Of a stretch of DNA of 64,000 nucleotides, positions 49,289 to 59,048 are shown in pieces (position 1 is the first letter of the stretch; each line of letters starts with the position of its first letter). The translations under genes and the position numbers were made by a program. Origin of the DNA: Stentor coeruleus (lineage: Eukaryota > Ciliophora > Heterotrichea > Heterotrichida > Stentoridae); assembly GCA_001970955.1 (NCBI GenBank), contig MPUH01000040.1:1-64000 (forward strand), in the 5' to 3' direction. Under the pieces are notes generated by a model. That model was given only the letters and a program-made list of their open reading frames with translations, was not told the origin of the DNA and made no database searches.

Positions 49289-50351
49289 TTAAAATATTTC
49301 TAAGCAGAAACTTCTACCTAAAAGTTTCTCCGCCATCCTATCATCCTCTTTAAATTCTTCCCTACAAATCATCCCTTCAATAAAATCAATAGGTAAAACA
49401 TACAAATTTTCAATCATTTCCCTATCAAAAATAGCATATTCAAAAGTTGGATGATCTTTCCTATATTGATTTATCCTCTGTTTAGCATAATGAGCATCAG
49501 ATATCACAATCCCACTACTTGTCACCCATTCAATTCTATATTTATCCCATTGATAAAACCCTTCTAAAGTTTTTCTAGCAGAAGAATGGCTATTAAATTG
49601 TACAATACAATAATAATTAATATTTCCTTGGAATTTTTCATTATCAAAAGATAAGCTTTTTATTCTTAAAGGGTTTTGAAATAAATTTTTAACATAATTT
49701 TCAGTTTGCCATGATTGTAAATTTGAGATTTTTATGATTTTGTTTTTTGAATTTCCTTCTGATTTTTGTTGTTTTTGTAGAGTATTTAGAAGATTTATGA
49801 AGGATTCTGTATTTGATTGGAAATGTTTATAGGAAGATTCTAATAATTCACAAGCTTCATTTGTTTGTCCTTTTTGATGTAATAATGAGGCAAGGTCTTT
49901 TATTGCTGATTCTTTTCTGTCATTTTCGTGGATCGCTTGACGATAAAGTTTTTCAGCTTTTTCGATGTTTCGTTCAGCATATTCTGCGGTTTTAGCTTGA
50001 GCATAAGTTGAGGAACCTTTTGGAATTGGTAAAGAAAAAGTTTTATTTTCGTTGCTGTCATTAGATTTGCTTAGAGGGCTTGAAGGATTGATGTTTTGAA
50101 GGGTTTTTGAAGTTTTAATGATATAATTAGCCTGTTTTGGTCCTAAATTCTTTTTAAANATAAGTTGAGGAACCTTTTGGAATTGGTAAAGAAAAAGTTT
50201 TATTTTCGTTGCTGTCATTAGATTTGCTTAGAGGGCTTGAAGGATTGATGCTTTGAAGGGTTTTTGAAGTTTTAATGATATAATTAGCCTGTTTTGGTCC
50301 TAAATTCTTTTTAAACTGGAGCTGCTTTGTTTTATTAGCTTCTATTGGCAT
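49289..50351 (-). CDS. TPR and RRM-like protein, about 301 aa
   Basis: A 156-bp direct copy plus an N at 50159 splits the gene; without one copy it is a single frame of 301 residues from the ATG at 50351 (MPIEANKTKQLQFK). Residues about 65-130 hold two TPR-like helical hairpins (AERNIEKAEKLYRQAIHEND, NEACELLESSYKHFQSN). Residues about 150-220 look like an RRM: RNP2 IIKISNL and RNP1 NYYCIVQF with SHSSARKTLEGFYQW between helix and strand. This pairing suggests an RNA-processing or splicing factor; SART3-type proteins also combine tandem HAT/TPR with RRMs, but the fit is only general. The last 60 residues are unassigned. Confidence 0.65.
50003..50315 (-). repeat. 156-bp direct copies around a single N
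   Basis: 50003-50158 and 50160-50315 match except one T/C difference, separated by the N at 50159. The unit of 157 bp breaks the frame. Confidence 0.85.
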
Positions 50352-50858
50352 TTTGTTATAATTTATAGATAATTTTAAGATGAGTTTTTTATTTACAGAA
50401 CATTTACAAAATACAGAAAATAAAAAATTTGAAAATATTGAAAGCTTCTAAGATTTTAAAGATTTAGTGAAGTTTGAAGCAAAGATATTCATTATTTATT
50501 ATTTGTCAAATCAAAGTTTGGAACTTAAAAAAACCTTTTATCATCTTTTTTTTATATTTTGTAGGCTAAATTCCTTTTTATTATAATATTGATAAAAGTT
50601 AAACTTTGATGCATAAAACTCAAGCACCTCCCAAAAGTAATTATTTTCAAAAAAAACTTCTTCTCTTTTACATCAATTCGCTTATTTTCGCATGAAATTT
50701 CCGATAAAATTATCATATAAACCCTTCTTCAATATAAACCCACTTACCTCTATCAAATTTTCCTTATAAACTTTATATACTAAACTCTATCTAAAAATCC
50801 TTTTATAAAACCCTTCTTCATCCTATAATTTTCTCTTAAATCTCAATTAATATATATT
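50352..50858. other. spacer, no gene seen
   Basis: AT-rich divergent spacer with A/C-rich right half. No feature recognised. Confidence 0.55.
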
Positions 50859-51479
50859 ATGTCAATACAAAGGGACTCCTCAGAAAAACTACAGCAAATC
50901 CATGAGCAAGTAGAAAAAACTAAGCTTTCCCTCCAAGCAATGGACACTCGACTAGCTTTAAAAAACCAAGAAATCGAGTCCTTAAAAGAGCAAATCCGAG
51001 CTAAAAGAGAAATGCTTAGCCTTCAATACCATGCCATGAACCAAATGGAAAAACCTCTACTTGTAGATCAAGGCATAATATCCCATCTTTCTGAACTTAA
51101 AGCTTTATTATCAGCAAAAAAATCAGAATTAGCAACTCAAGAAATCATGCAAAGCGAATTTACTGGGAAACCATTTGCCAAGGGATCTAAACTACAAAAC
51201 AAATGGGTCCAACATGGAGAAGAAGCATACAATGGTTTTAAAGACTTTGCTGAAGGTCCTATTCAAGATTTGTATTTACAACTACAGATATCTGAGCTTA
51301 AAATACAAGAACTGAAAACAAGGATTGATGAAAGTAAAGAGATTTATGAAGGACTTGAAAAGGAAGCAACTGAACAACAGACACTTGTTAGTGATTTGCA
51401 GGGTAAATACAAACAGGGTTTGGATATGTTTGATTTGTTGTCACAAGAAAACTTAAGACTTAAGAGAATAGCTAGTTAA
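50859..51479 (+). CDS. coiled-coil protein, 206 aa
   Basis: ATG start MSIQRDSSEKLQQIHEQVEK. Two coiled coils, residues 8-60 and 135-200 (LQLQISELKIQELKTRIDES), flank a central less-helical part with GKPFAKGSKLQNKWVQHGEE. No catalytic or targeting motif. Gln-, Glu- and Leu-rich. The protein may belong to small coiled-coil centrosomal or axonemal linkers, but this is not established. Confidence 0.6.
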   Translation: MSIQRDSSEKLQQIHEQVEKTKLSLQAMDTRLALKNQEIESLKEQIRAKREMLSLQYHAMNQMEKPLLVDQGIISHLSELKALLSAKKSELATQEIMQSEFTGKPFAKGSKLQNKWVQHGEEAYNGFKDFAEGPIQDLYLQLQISELKIQELKTRIDESKEIYEGLEKEATEQQTLVSDLQGKYKQGLDMFDLLSQENLRLKRIAS

Positions 51480-51733
51480 TTTCAATACAACTTTTTATCA
51501 ATATCAACAAAATCTATTTATCTTGACTAAAATTTCTTAGCTTAGAAATTTTATGAAAATTATTAAATCTAACTAGTATATAATAGTCTATAAATACCAA
51601 AAACCATATAGATTAAATATAATATTCAAAAAAAAAACTAAAGTCTATATGAAAAAGCCAAAAATACATCATCGTTTATACAAAAAACTATAAAACATTT
51701 AAGATTTGATTGAAATGAGAATGTTTTAATATA

Positions 51734-52207
51734 ATGCTACCCTTTAAAAGAAAAAAACAGCGTCACATAGAAAAAATACGGTATTCGGGCAAGACAAATT
51801 CTTGTCTAAAAGAGTTTTTCATTACAGAAAAAAAAATCAGATGCACATCAACAGAGAGAATCATATATAAAAAACACAAACAACTTAAAATGAAGAGATT
51901 CATCGAGATTATGATGCAAATTTGTTATAACAATAATGATGATAAGAGAAATTATCAATATAGAGAATTCTTTTCAAAAATAATCTATCAAGAATATGTG
52001 ATAGAGTTAGCTGATTATACTAAAGATTCATATCTAAACGTAATGTATGACGATTATACTAAAAATACACATTCAGATATATTGTGTAGTGTTTATGGAA
52101 TATATTGTCATGTAAATTCCCTAGGACATAATGAAAAGTGTTGGGAGAAATGGTTTAATCTAGGAGAGTATTTGGAAAATACATTTTTTGCAGACATTGA
52201 ACTTTAA
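51734..52207 (+). CDS. hypothetical basic protein, 157 aa
   Basis: Not recognised. ATG start MLPFKRKKQRHIEKIRYSGK. Lys/Arg-rich first half, then an aromatic/Asn/Asp-rich second half (YQEYVIELADYTKDSYLNVM, GIYCHVNSLGHNEKCWEKWF). The C-terminal part with ECHC-like residues HVNSLGHNEKC has no clear zinc motif. AT-rich coding composition, clean open frame. May be a small, lineage-specific gene. Confidence 0.45.
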   Translation: MLPFKRKKQRHIEKIRYSGKTNSCLKEFFITEKKIRCTSTERIIYKKHKQLKMKRFIEIMMQICYNNNDDKRNYQYREFFSKIIYQEYVIELADYTKDSYLNVMYDDYTKNTHSDILCSVYGIYCHVNSLGHNEKCWEKWFNLGEYLENTFFADIEL

Positions 52208-52789
52208 TGATTTTTATCCTGGGGTATATACTTAAGTACTATCAGCAAAGGTTTGCTTGATACTTTGATGATAGGAATAATTATTAATCGTATAATTTAT
52301 ATTATACTTATTATAACCTTATAGATAGATCTATAGTGATTGTTGTTTTTAAAAAAAAAAATTTTTTTGAAGTTGGAGATTAGAAAAATAGGTTTAAAGA
52401 TAGCTTTGAATAGCAAAATTGTGAGTTTTTTTAATGTGTGTAAAAATAATAATGAATTTTGCTTAGTTATATATGTTTTAGGTGTTTTAGTATATTATAT
52501 GATATACTTTAATTAATTATTTTTTATAATTTTATATATTGTTGTGTTATTGTTAATTATTTGTTGGTCATTCTCTCTGTTGTTTTCTTTTATTTGTTTC
52601 AACTTTCACTTTTATCACTTTACTAATTTTAGCATATAAATATTATTAGAAATTAAGTAGTTTATTGTTATAAAGCACAGATTTATATATAAAAAAGAGA
52701 GATAAAACTACATGAAAACACATAAAAGCAGAAATCAGTAATGGAGATGTATAAGAATTTCATATCAAAAGCTGGGTTTTATGAAAAAC
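52208..52789. other. spacer
   Basis: AT-rich. No feature recognised. Confidence 0.5.
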
Positions 52790-53306
52790 TGAAAAAAATA
52801 TTTTTCTGGGAAATTAAACAACTCCAATAATCATAAGATTATTAAACTAAATAGAAAAATTATAGAATTACGCTGCTTAAAAAGGAAAAATCAAACTGAG
52901 AATTATACTGAAAGGCTTTTCAACTTAACTAGTTCTAAGAAAAACAATTAAAACACTCAAATTGCAATTGAAAAAAATATAAGAAAATATCTCAAAAATA
53001 GAGAAAAAAACCTCAAGTATTTATAGATAAAAACAAGCATTGGTAAATGAATACTATAATGAAAGCTTCAATGAGACTTCAATAAAAAATCTTGNTAATG
53101 AAAGCTTCAATGAGACTTCAATAAAAAATCTTGAAAATGGCTTTAACTCACATAACGATCATCAAAAAATTTTATTTTCAATAATTCCTCAAATAAAACT
53201 TTTATTTCCTAATAATAACACAGATAAACCTCAAGATAAATTTACAATAAAAGTTTCAATCCAAATAAACAATCCTTCAAATCATAAACTTAAGCATCTT
53301 CATTAA
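52790..53306 (+). pseudogene. possible decayed coding stretch with a partial open frame
   Basis: In one frame from about 52793 to 53306 there is no TGA, and seven TAA/TAG lie inside. The last 88 codons (53040-53306, opening at a TTG, not ATG) are open: VNEYYNESFNETSIKNL, then QIKLLFPNNNTDKPQ. A 38-bp copy around the N at 53095 lies inside. The upstream part reads a Lys/Ile/Leu helix. It may be a decayed gene or a real gene whose other exons are not visible. Family not recognised. Confidence 0.33.
53057..53133 (+). repeat. 38-bp direct copies around a single N
   Basis: 53057-53094 and 53096-53133 match, with the N at 53095. The 39-bp unit keeps frame. Confidence 0.85.
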
Positions 53307-53456
53307 AACCTTTCAATCCTGAAAACTCTTATATCCAATAACTAATCTTTATATTAAAAATTAATCTTTTAGTATATAATTTTTATATCATCAACACAAA
53401 TTTTATCTAACTTTTATTACCCAAATCTAATTTAATATAATAGAAAATATATTTAA

Positions 53457-55388
53457 ATGAGTCAGTATGATCAAAAAAATCTGCCCTCTATTGAAGAAGA
53501 GTCTGAAGATTCTATTCAAGAAGAATCAATGGTCTCTATGAGTATTGATATTGTCTCACAATTAAACCCAGAGCCAGTTAGTGAATCATCTGCACTTAGT
53601 GTTTATGATATGTCTTCTGGGGATATTATTGTTGATGCAAAGAATTCAAAGTCCACACTTGTAAGTGGGAATCGTTTAGGTCAATATTATGGTACAGATT
53701 ATATGAATTTGAAAAGGAAAGCTAATACTTCGCTTTGGGAGGCTGTTGAAAGGAATGATATTGATATGATGAAAAAACTCTTAGACCCTAAAAATAATGG
53801 GAACATTACAGCTGATACTAATGCACCTGGATTGAATAATTGGACTGCTTTACATATGTCTGCTGCTTATGGGCTAAAGGAGGCTTGTGAAGTACTTTTA
53901 TATAATGGTGAAGCTACAGATATCAATGCTTTAACTTCAATGAATAGAACTCCATTGCATTTAGCAACAATTCACAATCATTTGAATGTTGTAAAGCTTT
54001 TAATACATGAAGGTGCTGTGATTGATCTTAAAGATAATGATAAAAGTACTTGTTTGCATTATGCTAGTACACAGGGATATAAAGATATTGTTGACTGGCT
54101 GTTAAGGAAAAATCCTCCATTGAATGTTAAAAATTTATTAGGAAGGACACCAGTTGACATAGCTTTAAACTATGAGACATATTTGGTTTTTTATGAACAT
54201 TGTAAGAGAGAAAATATAGATATTCCATTGACAGGATATACAAGAACTATTGTTCACCATACTCTCATGCACAATTCTCGAGAAGATCAAATAAATGCGC
54301 TTTTACAAAAAGGTTCAAACAAACCAAGTTCAAGCGATTTAAAACTTTTTTCTGAACGTCCTAAACTACAAAAACCCAAACAGAATAAAAAACCAATAAA
54401 TTTTAGTAAACTCATACTCCCACCAAGTAAAGTTAGCCCATGTGATTTTCGGGGTCTTCTTCAGCTTGGTAAAGGAAGTTTTGGCGAGGTTTATCTTGTA
54501 GAAAAAATCGACACATTAGAAAAATTCGCTTTAAAAGTTTTAAGAAAAGAAAAAGTTCTTGGGAATAACCTAGTCCGTTATGCATTTACTGAAAGAAATA
54601 TCCTTATGTCTATATCTCATCCTTTTATTGTAAAACTAAACTACGCATTTCAAACACCAGAAAAGTTGGCAATAATCATGGACTTCTGTCCAAATGGCGA
54701 TTTAGGCACACAACTTGCAAGAGAAAAGCGTTTTTCTGAAGAAAAAGCTCGTTTTTATATGGTTGAAGTGCTTTTAGCTTTACAAGAACTACACAATCAT
54801 GGGATTATTTTCAGAGATTTAAAGCCTGACAATGTTGTTTTAGATGAAGAAGGACATGCTAAACTCACAGATTTCGGACTTTCTAAAGAGGGTGTTGATG
54901 ATGATAAGCTAACAAAATCATTTTGTGGCTCAGTTGCTTATTTAGCCCCTGAGATGATTAGAAGAACTGGACATTCTAGGTCTGTTGATTGGTATTTGTT
55001 TGGAGTTTTACTTTATGAAATGATTGTTGGCTCACCACCTTATTATTCTTCTAGTAGGGAGCAACTTTTTAATAATATACAAAGAGGAAAACTGAAAATG
55101 CCATCATTTGTAAGTAGTGAAGCTAGGAATTTGATTAAAGTTCTTTTACAGAGAGATCCGAATAAGAGGTTGGGAGCTTCAAAAAAAGATGCGGAAGAAG
55201 TTAAGGCTGATGCGTTTTTCAAAGGGATTAATTGGGAAGCTTATATGAACAAACAGGTTAAGCCCCCTAATTTTCACCCAATACGGAGGGTGTTTAGAGA
55301 GGTTAATTTAGAGAAGATGTTTGGAAAATTGGAAGAAGAAATGCCGACATCAAGATTAGATGGGTGGTCGGTATTGCAACCAAGTTAA
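53457..55388 (+). CDS. ankyrin-repeat AGC protein kinase, 643 aa
   Basis: Residues 1-90 are acidic and low-complexity. Ankyrin repeats follow at about 95-245: NNWTALHMSAAYGLKEACEV, NRTPLHLATIHNHLNVVKLL, KSTCLHYASTQGYKDIVDWL, LGRTPVDIALNYE. The AGC kinase domain spans about 322-585: LGKGSFGEVYLV, FALKVLRKEK, DLKPDNVVLDEEG, DFGLSKEGV, APEMIRRTGHSRSVDWY. In the catalytic loop Phe replaces the usual His (IIFRDLKPDN), which some AGC kinases tolerate as Tyr. An AGC C-tail with PPNFHPIRRVF follows. The fold is closest to S6K/SGK/PKA kinases, but the ankyrin part is unusual. Gene has one open frame, ATG start and TAA stop. Confidence 0.9.
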   Translation: MSQYDQKNLPSIEEESEDSIQEESMVSMSIDIVSQLNPEPVSESSALSVYDMSSGDIIVDAKNSKSTLVSGNRLGQYYGTDYMNLKRKANTSLWEAVERNDIDMMKKLLDPKNNGNITADTNAPGLNNWTALHMSAAYGLKEACEVLLYNGEATDINALTSMNRTPLHLATIHNHLNVVKLLIHEGAVIDLKDNDKSTCLHYASTQGYKDIVDWLLRKNPPLNVKNLLGRTPVDIALNYETYLVFYEHCKRENIDIPLTGYTRTIVHHTLMHNSREDQINALLQKGSNKPSSSDLKLFSERPKLQKPKQNKKPINFSKLILPPSKVSPCDFRGLLQLGKGSFGEVYLVEKIDTLEKFALKVLRKEKVLGNNLVRYAFTERNILMSISHPFIVKLNYAFQTPEKLAIIMDFCPNGDLGTQLAREKRFSEEKARFYMVEVLLALQELHNHGIIFRDLKPDNVVLDEEGHAKLTDFGLSKEGVDDDKLTKSFCGSVAYLAPEMIRRTGHSRSVDWYLFGVLLYEMIVGSPPYYSSSREQLFNNIQRGKLKMPSFVSSEARNLIKVLLQRDPNKRLGASKKDAEEVKADAFFKGINWEAYMNKQVKPPNFHPIRRVFREVNLEKMFGKLEEEMPTSRLDGWSVLQPS

Positions 55389-55827
55389 AATCAGAATTAA
55401 TGTTATTTAAGTTAAGTCACTAATGTGTAGGTGTTGGGATAATGATTTAAGATTTTATTATTTTTGATTAGTTATATGAAGATAAAGTTGAGGTTTTAAT
55501 GTAAATTGAAATAAAAATTATGTTCTTTTTCCATTCTTATAAAGGGTTAATAGTCAGGAAAATTTATTTCTAAAATATTATAAGGTAAAAGATGTAATCA
55601 TCCCTTGCTTTTCATTTAATTAAAATAGTATCATGAACTTGTTTTAGATCATTGATAACAGCTTTGATTTCACAGTTAAGATACTTGCTTCGCATTTCTG
55701 AATTGAACTTCCTCGACAAATTTTTTTATCCCTTAAAAGCATATATTTAATTACTTCAGTTTAAATTATTATACATCTCCATAATTAAACCAATAAAAAT
55801 CATTTTTTACATGTATTTTAAACTAAA
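55389..55827. other. spacer with a weak coding-like stretch
   Basis: G/T-rich to about 55500. On the minus strand, about 55560-55780, a frame reads LSRKFNSEMRSKYLN then CEIKAVINDLKQVHDTILIK between stops. It may be part of the same decayed region as the V-ATPase G relic to the right. Not assigned. Confidence 0.35.
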
Positions 55828-56272
55828 TTACTCGAATTTTCTTACAACTACTTTAGGCACTTCAATATTAACTTTGAAAATTGTATCAACTAAGAATTCA
55901 ATAGCTTCATCTTTATATTTTTGAAGGTAATTCATACAAAAATCATTAAAAAATCTCAAAAACTCCCATTTCTATCAAAAAAAAAAATCAATATTTTTTT
56001 AACCAAATTGAAGGTATGAACTATTTTTTCAGCTTTTTTCCTATAATTTTCCTAAAGATTCTGTAGTTCAGGGTCAACTCCCTTAGCATTATTTTCAGAA
56101 TCTTCATTATACTCAGCTTCAAGTTCCTTTTTAAATTTCCCCAACTCCTATTAAGAATCAAATTTAGTTTCTTTAAGTTTATTATCTCTATATCATCTTG
56201 AGCCTTACAAATAATTTCTGTAGCTACTTATTCAGCTGTTATAAGTTCAATCAGATATATTTTATCCACCAT
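55828..56272 (-). pseudogene. V-ATPase subunit G relic
   Basis: From an ATG at 56272 the minus strand reads MVDKIYLIELITAE, a TAA (56228-56230), then VATEIICKAQDD; after a small frame change RDNKLKETKFDS, TAA/TAG (56148-56153), ELGKFKKELEAEYNEDSE, PELQNL, TAG (56052-56054), ENYRKKAEKIV. After about 100 bp of insert it resumes as NYLQKYKDEAIEFLVDTIFK and VNIEVPKVVVRKFE to the TAA at 55828. The order LLxAExxA, RxxKLKxAK, ELxxFKxExE is the subunit G (Vma10) N-terminal stalk, and the total of about 120 residues matches the family. With three or more in-frame stops and a frameshift it cannot encode a whole protein. Confidence 0.6.
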
Positions 56273-56315
56273 TTTATCTTTATATAATGGGTTTATCATG
56301 ATTAGATAATTACTA

Positions 56316-57029
56316 CTAATCTGTGAAATCACTAGGCCCTGGAGTATCAGAATTTGCTAAACTTTGTGGGTAACTTGGGTTTACATAATATTCTCTATCT
56401 TCTTTCAAATGAATCAACTGTTTCTCCAATTTCTTCACCTCGTTTTCTCTATCTTTAACTAATCTTTTGCTTTTCACCAACTCTTCTCCATAGGAAATAA
56501 CTTTTTCCTCAAGCATCTGTTTCTGGTTTTTAAGCTTATTTGTTGAAGAATTATTAGACAAATCAATCATAAGAGCTGCGATTTCTTTACAATTTTTTTC
56601 TGTGAAAACTACATCTTGATCAGCAAATAAAAGTCTGTTAAGCAAGTCTTCAATTTCAAGTTCAGATTTCATATTATCTTCATTTACTTTATGTTCTTTC
56701 TTTGATTCCTCATTTTCTAATATTTTTTTATCTTCTAAAGGTTTCCCTATAAACTCAGGTGAGCAATTGGTTTTTAATATAGGTTGATCTATTTCTAAAA
56801 GAAACTCATTACAAATTGTACTTATAAGGATTCTAAGATTTGATAAAGTCGGTTCTGGTTTTGGGGTTTCTTTTGGTAAAACTTTAGATGATAGTAAAGT
56901 GTAGTATAAATTATCGACCATTTGAGAGATTTCATTTGGGGAATAGGTTATTTCACTTGAACGATTACTACTAAAAGCATCAGATAGTGTAATTGGACGT
57001 ATTTTTTGATCTGCTGCTGATGAGAACAT
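56316..57029 (-). CDS. hypothetical protein with C-terminal coiled coil, 237 aa
   Basis: ATG start MFSSAADQKIRPITLSDAFS. Residues about 30-90 look ordered and helical (ISQMVDNLYYTLLSSKVLPK). The middle is acidic and Lys-rich. Residues about 165-215 are a coiled coil (NQKQMLEEKVISYGEELVKS, NEVKKLEKQLIHLKE). The tail is Pro/Ser-rich. No family recognised. The gene is tightly flanked by the V-ATPase G relic downstream. Confidence 0.6.
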   Translation of the reverse strand: MFSSAADQKIRPITLSDAFSSNRSSEITYSPNEISQMVDNLYYTLLSSKVLPKETPKPEPTLSNLRILISTICNEFLLEIDQPILKTNCSPEFIGKPLEDKKILENEESKKEHKVNEDNMKSELEIEDLLNRLLFADQDVVFTEKNCKEIAALMIDLSNNSSTNKLKNQKQMLEEKVISYGEELVKSKRLVKDRENEVKKLEKQLIHLKEDREYYVNPSYPQSLANSDTPGPSDFTD

Positions 57030-57251
57030 TTTTTTGTTAAGGGTTATATAGAGTATAATAGAATAACTTAATAAAGGATATTTTTCAAAATTTAGATTTT
57101 TTGATTGGGATTAGGGTTAACAAAATTTGGGAAAAGTTATCAGTTTTTTATGTTTAAGTTATAAATAATCAAAAGATATAGTTTTATTATGTTTAATCTA
57201 TTTATTCTATATAATTTGAAAATTATTAATTCAATTAAGTTTATATAATAA

Positions 57252-58574
57252 ATGACTGAATATAAATGTACTAGAGAATCATGCCAATCTAAAGCAACTT
57301 TAGCATGTTATTGTAGAAATCAAGTGTTTTTATCATGTGCAAATCATTCACACGTGGATATGCCTGGTCATAATCCCATAAAGATATATAAAGAAGTGAC
57401 GAGCGGAAATGCAATAATTTTGATATCTTTATGTGATAAATATGATGAATTGGTTAGTAAATCAATCGAAAGAATTAATTCAGCATTAAATAATATCAAG
57501 ATTTCTATAGATAAAAACTTCAGAAAATTAATTGATTCTTATACAGCTTTTAGAGAAAAAATTCAAAATGTTAGAAACATGACTACAGAAGGTCGGTTGG
57601 TTTCTGTATTAGATAATGCGAGTGAATCTGAAAAATCAATATCTAAATTTATTTCGAATTCTAGTGGAATACTCTATGGATGGGAAAAATATAAACTATT
57701 CGAAAATGAAGATAAAGCTAAAATTGCTCTTTTAACTTATTCTGGTGAACGATATGAAGAATCTAAAATAATAAGTATTCAACGCCCTCATACAAAAAAT
57801 CTAATGAAAATAGATGTGATTAATCAGAGTTCTATAGAAGTTGAAATCCCAATACCTGAGAACTTTGCTTATGCTAGCGGCTGGTGTAATATCAATAATG
57901 AGCTCCTTTTAATCCATGGAGGTGCTACAAATTATAATGCTCAACAAAAAGTTTTTACCATGAGCGGAAATACTTACATGATAAATACTGCTATTAATTT
58001 ACTAGTACATGAAACAAATGGACCTAAAAAATCAGATATGGGTAATGGAACTTTATATGAAAATAAGGTTTTCTTCTTTGGTGGGTTTGACGAATCATCG
58101 AATATGCAAGACTCAGCACATAAGTTTGTGTTATCGTCAAAAATGTGGGAAAGTATAGCAAATCTTCCTCAAAAGATGGGGTATTGTACATCAGCTAGAG
58201 CTGGATCTTTAATTTATGTCACTGGCAGCCCATCAACTGAAATATATCAATATCATCCTGATTATGACATATATGTTTCTGTTATTGATTGTTTAGAAAC
58301 TTATAAAACTTTGTTTTTTTTCAATGAAAAAATTTATATTATTATTGATGGATACCTTAGGATTATTGATGGATGTAACACTATTATGAATGATGAAATT
58401 GATGCTAAAAACATGTTTTTGCTTGGTCATGCAACATTTTATGAAAATAGTTTATATTTTATTTTAGGGAAATATAACTATACAAGTGGGGAGTTTATAT
58501 CTAGTAAGCTATGCAAAATAGATGGAGCAACAAATAGATTTGCGATTATCAGGAGTGGAATTTTAGCCGATTAG
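57252..58574 (+). CDS. B-box-like zinc finger and kelch-type propeller protein, 440 aa
   Basis: The first 45 residues have Cys/His spacing like a B-box or similar zinc finger: CTRESCQSKATLACYC, CANHSHVDMPGH. A helical region (about 60-160) follows. The rest is a beta-propeller with kelch-like motifs: WCNINNELLLIHGGATN, NGTLYENKVFFFGGFDES, and later RAGSLIYVTGSPSTEIYQY and SLYFILGKYNYTSG. Several blades have the double-glycine GG and hydrophobic strand signature. The combination suggests a ubiquitin-related adaptor (TRIM/kelch-like), but without a RING it cannot be said to be a ligase. ATG start; TAG stop. Confidence 0.75.
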   Translation: MTEYKCTRESCQSKATLACYCRNQVFLSCANHSHVDMPGHNPIKIYKEVTSGNAIILISLCDKYDELVSKSIERINSALNNIKISIDKNFRKLIDSYTAFREKIQNVRNMTTEGRLVSVLDNASESEKSISKFISNSSGILYGWEKYKLFENEDKAKIALLTYSGERYEESKIISIQRPHTKNLMKIDVINQSSIEVEIPIPENFAYASGWCNINNELLLIHGGATNYNAQQKVFTMSGNTYMINTAINLLVHETNGPKKSDMGNGTLYENKVFFFGGFDESSNMQDSAHKFVLSSKMWESIANLPQKMGYCTSARAGSLIYVTGSPSTEIYQYHPDYDIYVSVIDCLETYKTLFFFNEKIYIIIDGYLRIIDGCNTIMNDEIDAKNMFLLGHATFYENSLYFILGKYNYTSGEFISSKLCKIDGATNRFAIIRSGILAD

Positions 58575-59048
58575 TTAATAGTTAGAATAAAAATTAGAAT
58601 CTAGTATTTATTAGAAAAAAATCTGTGTCCTTATCTGCTATAATAAATAGATAATTAATATAAAAATATTCCTACCATTCCAATTGCACATATACTTACA
58701 AAGGATATTTTGATTTATTCTTATCACTAGTTTTCAAATGAAAAATATAATTTTTTAGCATATCTCATTTGAAATTTGCATGCATGTAAGCAAAATATCA
58801 GCCATACAGCTTGAATCTTTTAAAATCCACTTCAAAGAATGCTTAGAACTATTATTTATTTTCATCACAGGTAATCATATTCCTTGTATCACAGCTAATA
58901 TTATGTCCTGCTATTTAAAGCCACATTAATCGCATAGGCTAATCTTTTTATATACAACTATACAAATAAAATCATCCCTTCTAAGCCTTTTGTTTTCTTC
59001 CATTTATAAAGTAAATAATATAATAAAGATACACTTCAGAGCTTAGTA
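58575..59048. other. spacer with a small open frame
   Basis: AT-rich. Only the short frame listed separately at 58780-58929 was noticed. Confidence 0.5.
58780..58929 (+). CDS. doubtful small ORF, 49 aa
   Basis: ATG CAT GTA AGC... reads MHVSKISAIQLESFKIHFKE, then a hydrophobic stretch LELLFIFITG and a TAA. It has ordinary residue diversity for its size and could be a tiny membrane protein or an upstream ORF of the 59049 gene. No other evidence. Confidence 0.2.
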   Translation: MHVSKISAIQLESFKIHFKECLELLFIFITGNHIPCITANIMSCYLKPH

